A stretch of DNA of 64,000 bases from Phaeodactylibacter sp. (GCF_022763345.1 NZ_JALEGS010000030.1:54065-118064); one strand, 5' to 3'. Shown: positions 35,333 through 45,276, counted from the first letter of the stretch. Program-made: numbers and translations. Notes: generated by a model not told the origin, from the sequence alone.

Positions 35333-38300
35333 CTATTTCAAATCTTTAGGGTTCAGCGACACGACAATCCGGGCCACCCTACCGCTTCGTTCGAACACTT
35401 CCTTACTCAAATCAGGACTTAAAGCGGTTTCCTCTGAGGTATGAACAGTACCATCACTGCCGACCACCATAATCCCGGCTGCATCTCTCAATTGATAGAG
35501 CACCGGCACCTGACAGATGGTGAAAGCCAGCGTGCCTTCGCCCAGCTCTGCCTGTTGCTCCTCCCCTGCCACATCGCGGAAGGTAAAAGTGCGTGGCCGC
35601 TGCAGGAACTCTTCCTTACGGAGCAGACAGGGGTCGAAATGCAATTGCCCCTTTTCAAAAAAGACGCCCAGTTCACCAAAGCGGCTCAGGATATCCTCCT
35701 TCACCTGCCCGGTCATGCCTGGCTGCTGTGCCCCTTTGCCCGCCGGTGTATGCGAGTACGGGTCAGTAGGAAAGGCCCCGTAGAGGTCCGGCGATTTGTG
35801 TACGCCTATGCCCTCGTTAATTTCGTAGTAATGCTCCAGCAAACGGCCAACCACTTTCGGGCTTGCCCCCTCGCGGATGGCCTTCAGGCAGCATTCCTGT
35901 ACCGCCAGCTGCAGCTTGGAAACCATATGCCAGTAGATAGAGCCCAACCCTTCGTACCCGAAGAAGGTGCCCGACCGGCCGGTAAAGGCTTTGTGGTTGA
36001 AGACTTTTTCGAAGGTTTGGAGCACAGACTTGCGCTCGGCCTGCGCCAGGTCAGCGTATTCGGTATCCGCAAGGGCATCCAGGGCCACCTTTAGATCGTT
36101 GGCGTTTTTGAAATTGCCGTTGAAGTGATAAGCACCTTTGACATCCTGATAAAGGATTTGAGCATTGCCGTCTGCCACCAGCTTTTGAAGGAGCTTAGAC
36201 GCTTCTACCATTTTGGCGGGAATGTTGTTTTTGGCCATAAAACGACCGAGGTCCTTGTTGGGGTACAAAATATAGCTGTACTGATCCGGTCGGAAGAGGG
36301 CACTGCTTTTCAGTGCATCCAGGACCCGCAGCGCCTCCTCTGAAGACAAGGAGCCTGCACTGAGCACCGCCACCTGCCCTTCGAGCATTTCATCCAGGTA
36401 TTCGATGGACACGCCACCATCTTCTTCAACGGCCATGAGGTTGTAGGCATGATAGAGCCCATCCTTTCGCTCATTTGCCTTTACGGAGTGGTCCAGGTAA
36501 CGTAGGCTGAGACGGACAAACGTTTTGAGGTCTTCCAGCTTCAGCTCGTGCTTTTGCCCGGAAAAACCATGATCGTATATCTTGGCCCGGTAACGGCTCG
36601 CAGCCTGACCCAGCCCCTGCAGCACGGTCATCCGGTCTTTATCGCTGAAGGTGCCGGATAACAGTTTTTCATTCGAGTCCAGTGCTTTGGCAATCCCGTC
36701 GAAGCAGTCCAGCAACTCAGCCGATACATTGACTGACTGGGCTTCTGACTGTGCAAACAGATCATCAAAAAACTGCAGGAAACGGCGCATGTAGTAAAGC
36801 GTCACCATTGACACACCGTTACCTACTAATGCATTATTGGCATCATTCCACTCCGGGCGCTGGGTGTTCATCCAGATGCCTCCTTCGGGAATGAAGTTGG
36901 ACATTTTGGCAAGCAGGGCCGCTAACATTTTTTCAATGAAGTTCACCTGATAAATCTGCCCGCTCTGATCGGTAAGCAGTGCACCATCGGCCCCCATCTG
37001 ATCTCTTTTCTGCCGGATTGACTCATCTGCTTCATGATCAAACTCTATGGTATCCTTGGAGTCTTCCAGGATTTTCTCGAAGGGCTTGATTTTGTAGGGC
37101 ACATTCGCGTAAACGAAGAGGTCTTCGCTAAAGTAGTGCTGCAGGTCGCCCGGCGACTGCTTTTCCCAGAATTCCAGCAGCTTCAGCAGGTAGATGATTT
37201 GATGGTCGCCCCAGTAACCGATGTAGGACCAGGCATCATCAGGCTCGATGGTTTCCCAATCGAAGCCATCCTTGGTCACCCGGTAGGGATTGTAACCATC
37301 GAAGGTGGTGGCATTGAGGAATTTGTGCACCATGCTCTCCACGAAGCGCGGGTAAGAATGCGCCAGGGCTTCCCAGTTTTGGAAGATGTCCCGCCAGTTG
37401 CCCTCATAGTCCAGTATCTTCGAGCCATCTACCTCACTGCGGGTATTGATGGAGAATTTATTCCAGGGGCGGCTGGGGTCACCGTGACGGCGGCTGAACT
37501 TCAGGGGCATGTACTCCAGGCAAAGGCGGAGTAGATGGGTATTGCCTGTAGTTTGAGCGGCCTTGCGCAGCTCGCTGAGTGGAAAGGTATCCGGCAGTTC
37601 TGACAGCATCTGATGAGCCGCCTTGAAGACAGTCCTGTTGGCTTTCGCCAGGTAAAGGCTCAGGTCTGCTTTCTCAATCTGGTAGTGATGATCGAAGATA
37701 CCGCCACGCATGATGTTGAACAGCACGTTGGAGAAGTGTCGGGCATCCCGTAATTCATCCGCTGTCATTTGCAGCCCATCGGCCTGAGCATCCAATGAGA
37801 TAAGCCGTTCCGTACCTTTGCGGATGTCCTCTTCAATCTCAGTGGCCAGGCTTGGGCTGGTCTGAATTTCATGCATGATACGGGCGATGTCCGCGTGGTT
37901 TTTGTTGACATCAGCCATGATCAACCACTCCTGGGTGCCTTTGGCGGGCAGCTCCATCTCCTTACTAACGAAATAGGCGCCTTTCTCCGCCCGCATATCG
38001 ACTTCCTCCTCAATCGGTTTTCCTTTACGGAAGGTATCGAGTTGGCGGGAAGTCAGCAGGTAGGTAGGCGACTCTAATCCGCACGACCAGGCGATATTAG
38101 CTTTGAGGGCCTCGCTGGGCTCCGCCCGGTCCACGATGATGGCGCTGAGGGCATAGATACCCAGCCCGGCATCTTTTTCCAACTCGCTCTTTTTGTAGGC
38201 ATCTACGAGGTTGCTGGAGCGCATTTGCAGCTCACTGTTGACCCCGTAGGGCAGGATATTCTGGATCCCATCCAGCAGGTGGACCGAAACCGCTGCTTCG

Positions 38301-38776
38301 GTGTGGTTGATCAGGGCGGAGCGGCGTACAAAGCCAAAGCGGTCACTGGAGCTCCATTCATACTGGAATGTGAGGCCCAGATCGTGATTGACCTCCTCAA
38401 AGCGTACTTTATTGCCGTATACATTTTTGTAGAGGTTGCGGCTCAGCCTGTACTGCCCTTCCTGACGAACAGAGAACGGCTCCCAAAGCACCGAGTCGCC
38501 ATTTTGCGCCACCCGGAACAACGCCTTGCTGCCCGTTACTTCAGCCGATTCCGTGATTTTGTCATCGGTGTAGTAAGGGAACAGTGCGTACTCCGAGTTT
38601 TTGCGGCCCGCCGTCAGCCCGCCGTTGCTGGCAATAAAAAGCCAGTGATTGGAGTCGCTGACGATGCTCATGAAGAAGGGCCGCATGGCATCGCTGTTGG
38701 AGATTTTGAAGTAAGGCTCGCCATTGATTTTCACCCGTTGGATGTCAACGGAAGCAGCGGTTTGGTGGTCTCCCAT
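35333..38776 (-). CDS. GH149-like beta-1,3-glucan phosphorylase (clan GH-Q)
   Basis: A 1147-residue protein without a signal peptide. Length and layout (N-terminal beta sandwich, then a helical (alpha/alpha)6 barrel) fit the beta-1,3-oligoglucan phosphorylases GH149 or GH161 rather than the shorter GH94. NHWLFIASNGGLTAGR and YALFPYYTDDKI are typical of the N-domain, and NTQRPEWNDANNALVGNG contains the probable catalytic Asp645, matching the WND motif of clan GH-Q. The family releases glucose 1-phosphate from laminari-oligosaccharides with phosphate, saving ATP. Its neighbours, GH16 upstream and GH17/GH30/transporter downstream, support beta-1,3-glucan as substrate. The family number is inferred from memory of length and context. 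Confidence 0.75.
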   Translation of the reverse strand: MGDHQTAASVDIQRVKINGEPYFKISNSDAMRPFFMSIVSDSNHWLFIASNGGLTAGRKNSEYALFPYYTDDKITESAEVTGSKALFRVAQNGDSVLWEPFSVRQEGQYRLSRNLYKNVYGNKVRFEEVNHDLGLTFQYEWSSSDRFGFVRRSALINHTEAAVSVHLLDGIQNILPYGVNSELQMRSSNLVDAYKKSELEKDAGLGIYALSAIIVDRAEPSEALKANIAWSCGLESPTYLLTSRQLDTFRKGKPIEEEVDMRAEKGAYFVSKEMELPAKGTQEWLIMADVNKNHADIARIMHEIQTSPSLATEIEEDIRKGTERLISLDAQADGLQMTADELRDARHFSNVLFNIMRGGIFDHHYQIEKADLSLYLAKANRTVFKAAHQMLSELPDTFPLSELRKAAQTTGNTHLLRLCLEYMPLKFSRRHGDPSRPWNKFSINTRSEVDGSKILDYEGNWRDIFQNWEALAHSYPRFVESMVHKFLNATTFDGYNPYRVTKDGFDWETIEPDDAWSYIGYWGDHQIIYLLKLLEFWEKQSPGDLQHYFSEDLFVYANVPYKIKPFEKILEDSKDTIEFDHEADESIRQKRDQMGADGALLTDQSGQIYQVNFIEKMLAALLAKMSNFIPEGGIWMNTQRPEWNDANNALVGNGVSMVTLYYMRRFLQFFDDLFAQSEAQSVNVSAELLDCFDGIAKALDSNEKLLSGTFSDKDRMTVLQGLGQAASRYRAKIYDHGFSGQKHELKLEDLKTFVRLSLRYLDHSVKANERKDGLYHAYNLMAVEEDGGVSIEYLDEMLEGQVAVLSAGSLSSEEALRVLDALKSSALFRPDQYSYILYPNKDLGRFMAKNNIPAKMVEASKLLQKLVADGNAQILYQDVKGAYHFNGNFKNANDLKVALDALADTEYADLAQAERKSVLQTFEKVFNHKAFTGRSGTFFGYEGLGSIYWHMVSKLQLAVQECCLKAIREGASPKVVGRLLEHYYEINEGIGVHKSPDLYGAFPTDPYSHTPAGKGAQQPGMTGQVKEDILSRFGELGVFFEKGQLHFDPCLLRKEEFLQRPRTFTFRDVAGEEQQAELGEGTLAFTICQVPVLYQLRDAAGIMVVGSDGTVHTSEETALSPDLSKEVFERSGRVARIVVSLNPKDLK

Positions 38777-38818
38777 AAAAGTTGACGCTTTATTTTTAGC
38801 AAATGTTAATTGATGTCT

Positions 38819-39670
38819 TTAGTTAGGCCCGTTGTACACCCGGACATAGTCCACAAGCAAAGTCTGCGGGAAAACGGTATCAGGCCCTACTGCCCCGACA
38901 AAGTTACCGCCTACAGCCAGGTTCAGGATGATGTAAAACGGCTGGTCAAAGACCCATTCGCCCTCCACATCTTCAGGTGTGATCTGATTGTACAGCACAT
39001 CATCCACATAGTAATTGATGTACTCCGGGCCCCACTCAATACCAAAAATATGGAAGCCCGTATCAAACCGGTCCTGAGGCAAAATGTACTCTTTGCTCAC
39101 TGCATCTCCGGCAGAATAGCCTGGGCCATGTACGCTGCCAATGAGGGTTGAGGGATCCTGCCCTCGGTATTCCATGATGTCGATTTCACCGCACTGCGGC
39201 CAGCCCACTTCATCGATATTGCTGCCCAGCATCCAGAACGCCGGCCAAAGGCCCTGCCCCCAGGGCAACTGCATGCGGGCTTCAATACGGCCGTAGCGCT
39301 GCTCCACTTTGCCTTTGGTTGTGATGCGGGCGGAGGTGAAAGCAGCGCCTTCAAAGTTTTCCCGGAGCGCGGTGATGTGCAACATTCCCCCTTCGACTTT
39401 GATATTTTCCGGGCGGGCGGTGTAGTACTGCAATTCATTGTTGCCCCAGCCTATGGGCAGGCCGTTGTTGACGCCGTTGCCCAGCTCATAATTCCAGGAA
39501 GATTCATCAACCGGCCCATCTGTGTCAAAATTATCCTCAAAGGCGAGGTCAGTGAAGGTGACCACCGTTTGGGTCTCGCTGTTTTCACAAGCTGTAAACC
39601 AGAGCCCCAGGGCCAGTAAAAGCAGGAAGTTGATGACCGGCCTGCGGGTTTTATAAATTGGTGTCTGCAT
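38819..39670 (-). CDS. GH16-family laminarinase lipoprotein
   Basis: A 283-residue predicted lipoprotein (LLLALGLWFTAC, lipid Cys at about residue 28). The jelly-roll GH16 domain fills the rest: WGNNELQYYTARPEN, RYGRIEARMQLPWGQGLWPAFWMLG, and the catalytic EIDIME with nucleophile Glu162, Asp164 and acid/base Glu167. This beta-bulged form is that of laminarinases. GSVHGPGYS and the closing VDYVRVYN also fit. Expected to cut beta-1,3-glucan chains internally at the cell surface or in the periplasm. Neighbours: the binding lipoprotein 35 bases upstream, the phosphorylase 42 bases downstream. Confidence 0.93.
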   Translation of the reverse strand: MQTPIYKTRRPVINFLLLLALGLWFTACENSETQTVVTFTDLAFEDNFDTDGPVDESSWNYELGNGVNNGLPIGWGNNELQYYTARPENIKVEGGMLHITALRENFEGAAFTSARITTKGKVEQRYGRIEARMQLPWGQGLWPAFWMLGSNIDEVGWPQCGEIDIMEYRGQDPSTLIGSVHGPGYSAGDAVSKEYILPQDRFDTGFHIFGIEWGPEYINYYVDDVLYNQITPEDVEGEWVFDQPFYIILNLAVGGNFVGAVGPDTVFPQTLLVDYVRVYNGPN

Positions 39671-39705
39671 TTTTATTTCTTTTAATTGGTTAGCATTTGC
39701 AATGA

Positions 39706-42105
39706 CTACTGCTGGTAGTAGTAGACATTGTCGACATAAAGGGTGCCACCGCCAGCGGGCAGTCCGGAGAAGATGAGCTGCGCCAGATTTGCTGTGCTGC
39801 TCAAACCTTCAAAATCTGAAAGCGGAATATCATAGGAGACCCATTGCCCCTGAGCGAGATTGTCGAAGATTAACTCAAACTCGCTGTCGTCTCCGCCCTC
39901 AAAGCCACCGTCGGCACCAAAGTCTACCAGTTTGATCCGTAAAGTGGTCATGTTCGGCGTCCAAATATCTACGTGGAAGTGGGTCATGGAAGAAGCATCA
40001 ATCAGATTACCGCCGGTGGTTTCAATACCGACAAAGTCAAGAGCAGTGTACAACTTCACATCGTTGCCCGCCACCTGGACATCTTCCAGAGTTGCTGCCG
40101 ACCAGTCTGTCCGCCAGGTATCCACTCCTACGTTGGTGTAGGCATTGCTAAACATGGAGATGACGTCCCCTGCGTTTTGCGAGGGAGTTGGCGCTGCAGC
40201 CGTAGGTTCATCTCCTCCTCCACCTGAAGATTTGTAGAAGTAGATATTATCCAGATAGATATCGCCATTGCCATCAAACTTCATTTGAATAATATCTGCC
40301 AGGTCCACAGGTGAAAAATCGCCCACAGGAATATCCACACTTGCCCAACCCGATGTCGGCACGGGCAGTGCACTCGCTGTTTCAGTAGGCCCGGTGCTGA
40401 TCAGGAAAGCGTTCAGAGCGGAAGAATTTTCCGTCCAGTAATCAATGTGCAGGAATTCCATTTCGCTTACATCGGTGCTGCTCTCTAATTCCAGCCCCTG
40501 GAAATTCAGCCCGGTGTATAGCAGGGTGTTGTTTCCCTCAATGCTTACCTGGGAAACCTGAGTGCCCTGCCCCCAGTCCGGGTTCAGATTGGAATTGATA
40601 TTCGTATAGGCGTCGCTAAAGATGGAAATCACATCCGCTGCACCCGCTGTTGGTGCCGGAGCAGCCATGGTTGGGCCGGTAGGGCCACCTGATCCTCCGT
40701 CATTATAAAAGTAGACATTATCCACGTAGATACTGGATATAGTGGCGTCAGAAACGAAAATGACCTGCGCTAAATTAGACCGGCCAGTCAGCCCTCCCAG
40801 GTCCGAAAACGGCACATCAAGGCTATACCACTCTCCCTCGGTCAGACTGGAACCAGGAATTGAAATTTCGCCGGAAGAATCATCACCGGTGCCAAATGCA
40901 TTATCCGGGCCAACGTCAGCAACCTGTATATTCAGATAGTCACCAGGCTCCACCGGCTCTCTGGGCTGAATGTCGATGTGGAGATGGGTCATGGAGGAGG
41001 CGTTGATCGTTGGGGCATCGTCCAGAAACTGTATGCCTACGAAGTTCAGTTCTCTGTAGAAAATAATGTTATCACCGGCAATATTGATATCATCTTGCCC
41101 CTGAGTCGTCTGGAAGGGAGCCCAGTAACCGTTGTAATAGTCTACCGGTTCATTGGTATACGCATCCGAGAAAATAGATATTACATCTGCGGGATCTTGC
41201 GTAGGAGTCGGAGCGCCGTTAAACTCACCAGTGACCGTCACCCTGGCCGAACCAGCTGCCTCAACCCCACCTAAGGTAGCAGTGATCACAGCTTCTCCCG
41301 GGCTTACGCCCACAATATTGCCTGCCTCATCAACGATAGCGACGCCGGGGTCAGAAGAAGTGAATTCAAAGTAACTGGGCGCGACTGTAAGAGTTTGGTC
41401 TCTGCCGTTGCCCAGGTTAACGATTAATTTCAGGCCGGCTGGCTCTGCGGCCACCCCGACAAAAGTTTGAACCGAGGCATCTGTGCCATCAAAAATCAAA
41501 GGCCTTTGCTGGGCTACCTTACCGGTTTTTTCGAACTTCAGCTCATCAATCCAAAAAGAGTAACCTACGCCGTCTTCCGGGCCTTCAGAATACCAAAACA
41601 AGCCGTCGATCTCCGTCAGCTTGGAGGGATCAGGAATGGCGATGGTATACTGCCGCCAGTTGGTGGTCAGCTCCAGGTTAAAGAGGGTTACCTCATGCTT
41701 ATTTTCTCCAAAGTCTTGTCCAAAACCAATTTCATTGATGGTAGCGGCCTGACTGGCTTTCGCCCAAAACGTAAGGGCGTCGAAACCGGAAAGGTCACGT
41801 CCGCCGTAGTCCGGGAATATGGCACCGGCATAAGCGCCGTCGGGGTCCCCGACATTAGGCACGTCAAACCGCATGGCGGATTCGCCTTCGTATACGGTCT
41901 GCTCGTCTACAGAAAACGCTTCAAAGTAAGAGTCACCGAAGGGCAGGTATTCCAGGCCCGGGCTAAACCCGTCAATGTAGACATCCCCGTTGGCTGGGAA
42001 AGTAGCCGGTTTTGCCTCTTCGGAAAGGTCTCTTGTGCAATTGCTAAGGACCAGCACCAGCCCAAATAAAAGTAGGATATTAAGTTTCATGACTATATTC
42101 TTCAT
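39706..42105 (-). CDS. Surface glycan-binding lipoprotein with three tandem binding modules
   Basis: A 799-residue predicted lipoprotein (LLLFGLVLVLSNC; start at 42105 or, five codons later, MKLNIL at 42090). Residues about 35-195 look like a CBM-type jelly roll (YEGESAMRFDVPN, WKRYTIAI-like strands). Residues about 205-295 are a bacterial Ig-like (BIG2) domain (SSDPGVAIVDEAGNIVGVSPGEAVITATL). Then come three related modules of about 160 residues, each opening with ADVISIFSDAYTN or GDVISMFSNAYTN and closing with a YVDNVYFYNDGG-type strand, joined by Gly/Pro/Ala linkers. No catalytic motif is visible. It likely holds glucan at the surface, in the role SusE/F-type proteins play elsewhere (inference). 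Confidence 0.75.
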   Translation of the reverse strand: MKNIVMKLNILLLFGLVLVLSNCTRDLSEEAKPATFPANGDVYIDGFSPGLEYLPFGDSYFEAFSVDEQTVYEGESAMRFDVPNVGDPDGAYAGAIFPDYGGRDLSGFDALTFWAKASQAATINEIGFGQDFGENKHEVTLFNLELTTNWRQYTIAIPDPSKLTEIDGLFWYSEGPEDGVGYSFWIDELKFEKTGKVAQQRPLIFDGTDASVQTFVGVAAEPAGLKLIVNLGNGRDQTLTVAPSYFEFTSSDPGVAIVDEAGNIVGVSPGEAVITATLGGVEAAGSARVTVTGEFNGAPTPTQDPADVISIFSDAYTNEPVDYYNGYWAPFQTTQGQDDINIAGDNIIFYRELNFVGIQFLDDAPTINASSMTHLHIDIQPREPVEPGDYLNIQVADVGPDNAFGTGDDSSGEISIPGSSLTEGEWYSLDVPFSDLGGLTGRSNLAQVIFVSDATISSIYVDNVYFYNDGGSGGPTGPTMAAPAPTAGAADVISIFSDAYTNINSNLNPDWGQGTQVSQVSIEGNNTLLYTGLNFQGLELESSTDVSEMEFLHIDYWTENSSALNAFLISTGPTETASALPVPTSGWASVDIPVGDFSPVDLADIIQMKFDGNGDIYLDNIYFYKSSGGGGDEPTAAAPTPSQNAGDVISMFSNAYTNVGVDTWRTDWSAATLEDVQVAGNDVKLYTALDFVGIETTGGNLIDASSMTHFHVDIWTPNMTTLRIKLVDFGADGGFEGGDDSEFELIFDNLAQGQWVSYDIPLSDFEGLSSTANLAQLIFSGLPAGGGTLYVDNVYYYQQ

Positions 42106-42129
42106 GGCTTTATTTTTTCAAAATGGCAG

Positions 42130-45100
42130 TTATTTGCCAATGTTGACGTGGAGGTAAGTTCTGAATTCCCATTCGGTCCCGTTCTCAAAACCTACCGGGC
42201 TGATGGTCGGCTCTTCCGCAAACTCGGAGGCCGTCAGGTTGGGCAGGTAACGAGGTGAGAACTCGTTTAAGCTACGCCAGGTCCAGCGTACGCCCAGCTG
42301 AGTGCCCGGCAGTATGTACCAGTCCGGCTTTCCCAGCGTAGTGGACACGTCCACCATCAATTGCAATGGATAAGTGAGGTTGAAGTCCCGGTGGTAATCG
42401 AAGGGGCCCCAGTCATTGATTTTAACCTGAGAAATGAACTTATACTTCTTGTAGATGGCGCGCAGGTCCATAGCATAGCGCTCGAGCAGGCGGTCACTGT
42501 CGCCATTGGCCTGAGCGGTTCCGAACAGGATATTGGCAATCAGCCCCAGGTCCGGATTGACTTTGGAGACCATCCGGATATTGGATTCCCAAAGGTCCTG
42601 CGCCGGTGCAGCTCCCGGGAAGGCAAAAGAAGTACGGTTACCCAGGAAGCCGATGGCCGCATCCATAGAGGTCGGCAGGTGGCGGTAAACGAAGCCAGCG
42701 CTCATTGCGAATTTGGCATCTTCCGAACGGTCACTGTCCCAATCGTACATCCAGGTGCCCGGCGTAGGGTCGAAAGTGATCAGCAGCTCTCCGGCAATGG
42801 TTTCCCGGTTGCCGTCCCTAACTGCAAATGGGTCATCCAGGATATTCCTAAGCCTCCCGGGCCCGCTAACATCGCCTGGGATAGGATCAACCAATGGCTT
42901 CTGCCACAAAAAATTAGGTGCAATCTGGAAATTGCCGATCAGGTAGGTAAAACCGGTCAGGAAGTTGTTCATATTGCCACTTCCGCTGTCCTTGAGTCTC
43001 CAGCCTGTGAAAGTGCGGGTTGCATCAAATCCACCGTTGGCGACAAGCCCCATCACAGAGCCCTGCGCATACCAGTTGAATGCACCTTTTGAAAACTTAA
43101 CCTTGGCTTTGCCGCCCCAGTTGTCTGAGGGGTTGATCTGATCCTCAAATACCTCATATCGTCCCGGTTCGCCCTGAACGATCTGGAAGCTTCGCCCATT
43201 AAGTGGCGAACCACCCCAGATGCCGCCTACTTCTATATCCAGAGGTCCAAGTTCCCGCTCTACATGGATGGTAGCTCTCCGGGTCTTAGGCAGCGGCACG
43301 GCGATAGAGGTTACGAATTCAGGGGCATCGTCAATATCTTCGTGAAAGACGCCTGTCACTTTAAAACGCTTGATTTCACGGCCGTATTTCACCAGGACTG
43401 CCGGGTTAGCACCCCACCACAACTGAGGGCCAAATGCCACATTCAGTCCACTGAATTCATTTTTGCCGTCAATTTCCATACCCAGAATTTCACCATTGTA
43501 AATATCCAGGTTGGGACCGTAGTTTGCTTCGGGATACAGGCCAAAGAAGTCCCCTTCATATTGCCAGTGGTAATGGCCGGTCCGGTAAAAGGCTCTGGCA
43601 TCAAAGTCCTTTCCGGTCCAGTCTACTTCAGCATTGTACAATCTTAAATTGCCGTCACTTCTGTTTCCGGTACGGTCGCGTACGATATTTTCATAGAAGA
43701 TTTCATCAATTGGGTTATCCGCGACATTGCCAACCAGGTTAAAATTGGCAGTAGCCCTCAGGTTTGAAGTGGGATTAGCCTCCACACCAAAGAAGAAGGA
43801 CTGCATATGGTCGAAGCCCAATTCATCCGGATAAGTCGTGAGGTTAGGGTCATTTTGGACCGCAGCGTCGGGCGCATCAGGCGTTGTGAGCAACGTACCA
43901 CCGGTATTGAAGGTCTCAAATTCAGCTCTGAAACCGCTCAAACTGAGTTTCTGATTATTGCCTAAGGCAGCCTTGTCACCCCGCGCTCTAAGCACAGCGT
44001 CCATAAGCTGGATGTTGTCAAAATAAGCATAGACCGAAGCGACTGTGGTACCTTCCGTGTAAGGATTTAGCTGATGCGCTTCCTTCAGGGCATAGTAAGC
44101 AGCTCTTGGGTAAAGCGTGTACAAGCCGCGCTCGTTGGTAGGCCCTTTGGCGCAAATACCAAACCACTCTTCGTTCATGTTGTTTTGGCCTTCCCGGTAG
44201 TCGATGTAATATCCGCCGTTTGACCAGGAAGCGTTGTTGTCGTGCAGGTCTGCATTTTCCCGGTCATCAAATCCAAATTTCCACCATCCATCGCTAAACT
44301 GGAAGGTAAAACCACCAATAGAGTTGCCTACGCCTCCAACACCGGCAGCATTTGCATAAATCTCTTTCCAGTTTTCGACCATAAAATGGGCCTGCATCTT
44401 TTGGTCTTCGGCCATTTCTATCGCATTGAAAGCATCTGCTCCAAATTCGGTAAACAATATAGGCTTATTCAGCTTGTCCTGCACCACCTGGAACATATCA
44501 CCGAAGGACTCGCCCCGGTAGGTGTTCGTTCCGTAGATGTCCACATCTTTGCACTCCTCGGCAATGATGTCGATAAAGAGCACATCACCATTACAAATGG
44601 CTACTGGGTGGGAGGCGTCGATGGCTTTCATGGCTTTGGCCGCTTCGTTCATCAACTTGTACATGGGCCGACCGCGGGACTCCCCTATAAAGTCGATTCT
44701 GGCCTGATCATCGGGAAAGTCTTCCGTTTCGGCTCCCTGCCAGAAGAGGCCGTAGTTGTTTTCATTACCCAGCAGGTACAGCAGAAGCCCCGGCGTATTT
44801 TTATATTCTTCCACCAGTTGGGTGACTTCATTCATCAGGAACTCCTGCGTTCTCGGGCTATCATAGAGCGTAACCGGCGTCCAGACACCATCCAACGTAA
44901 GCCCGTACCGGCCAAAGGAATGATTGAGCATGGTGTAAATGCCGTAATTCTCATAAATATACTGAATCCACCGGGCCGGCACGCCGGTGTACTGCCGGAT
45001 CACATTGACGTTCATATTTTTCAGGAGCGACATCTCCGCGTCCAGCCCGGCCTTGATAATATCATCTGGTTTTTCCCAGAAACCAGCATTCACGGTATTG

Positions 45101-45276
45101 GTCCCGATAGGGATGTAGTCCCAGTTCATACCATTCACCATGAAGTCGGAACCATTGACGACCAGTTTCATGCCCTGATCGCTTTGCACGACTCTAACGT
45201 CGTCTGCCTGCCCGAGCAATGGGAGCGCCAGGAGCGGCATTAATAATAAGGTCAAGCATCTTTTTAACATAAACAA
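42130..45276 (-). CDS. Glycosidase (GH2/GH5-like TIM barrel) fused to a probable outer-membrane beta-barrel
   Basis: A 1048-residue protein, first of the leftward glucan operon. Signal peptide MFMLKRCLTLLLMPLLALPLLGQ (in two parts; a second ATG is two codons in). Residues about 30-420 are a clan GH-A barrel: VNGMNWDYIPIG, VNVIRQYTG, acid/base Glu172 in LLGNENNYG, and nucleophile Glu277 in LFTEFGADA. From about 490 to the end the sequence alternates amphipathic strands with polar loops and aromatic girdles (ARAFYRTGHYHWQYEG, GLNVAFGPQLWWG, LGVRWTWRSLNEF, EWEFRTYLHVNIGK), as in porin-like barrels. No linker with a sorting signal separates the halves. It may cut glucan and admit the products (inference). 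The exact GH family is not certain. Confidence 0.7.
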   Translation of the reverse strand: MFMLKRCLTLLLMPLLALPLLGQADDVRVVQSDQGMKLVVNGSDFMVNGMNWDYIPIGTNTVNAGFWEKPDDIIKAGLDAEMSLLKNMNVNVIRQYTGVPARWIQYIYENYGIYTMLNHSFGRYGLTLDGVWTPVTLYDSPRTQEFLMNEVTQLVEEYKNTPGLLLYLLGNENNYGLFWQGAETEDFPDDQARIDFIGESRGRPMYKLMNEAAKAMKAIDASHPVAICNGDVLFIDIIAEECKDVDIYGTNTYRGESFGDMFQVVQDKLNKPILFTEFGADAFNAIEMAEDQKMQAHFMVENWKEIYANAAGVGGVGNSIGGFTFQFSDGWWKFGFDDRENADLHDNNASWSNGGYYIDYREGQNNMNEEWFGICAKGPTNERGLYTLYPRAAYYALKEAHQLNPYTEGTTVASVYAYFDNIQLMDAVLRARGDKAALGNNQKLSLSGFRAEFETFNTGGTLLTTPDAPDAAVQNDPNLTTYPDELGFDHMQSFFFGVEANPTSNLRATANFNLVGNVADNPIDEIFYENIVRDRTGNRSDGNLRLYNAEVDWTGKDFDARAFYRTGHYHWQYEGDFFGLYPEANYGPNLDIYNGEILGMEIDGKNEFSGLNVAFGPQLWWGANPAVLVKYGREIKRFKVTGVFHEDIDDAPEFVTSIAVPLPKTRRATIHVERELGPLDIEVGGIWGGSPLNGRSFQIVQGEPGRYEVFEDQINPSDNWGGKAKVKFSKGAFNWYAQGSVMGLVANGGFDATRTFTGWRLKDSGSGNMNNFLTGFTYLIGNFQIAPNFLWQKPLVDPIPGDVSGPGRLRNILDDPFAVRDGNRETIAGELLITFDPTPGTWMYDWDSDRSEDAKFAMSAGFVYRHLPTSMDAAIGFLGNRTSFAFPGAAPAQDLWESNIRMVSKVNPDLGLIANILFGTAQANGDSDRLLERYAMDLRAIYKKYKFISQVKINDWGPFDYHRDFNLTYPLQLMVDVSTTLGKPDWYILPGTQLGVRWTWRSLNEFSPRYLPNLTASEFAEEPTISPVGFENGTEWEFRTYLHVNIGK

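Noticed and set aside
39706..42105. The repeats in this gene as a CRISPR-like or tandem DNA repeat
   Set aside because: The repeats are diverged protein modules of about 480 bases, not short identical DNA units.
44242..45243. A 333-codon open frame on the + strand
   Set aside because: Antisense to the glycosidase part of the GH-barrel fusion; its His/Ile-rich translation resembles nothing known.
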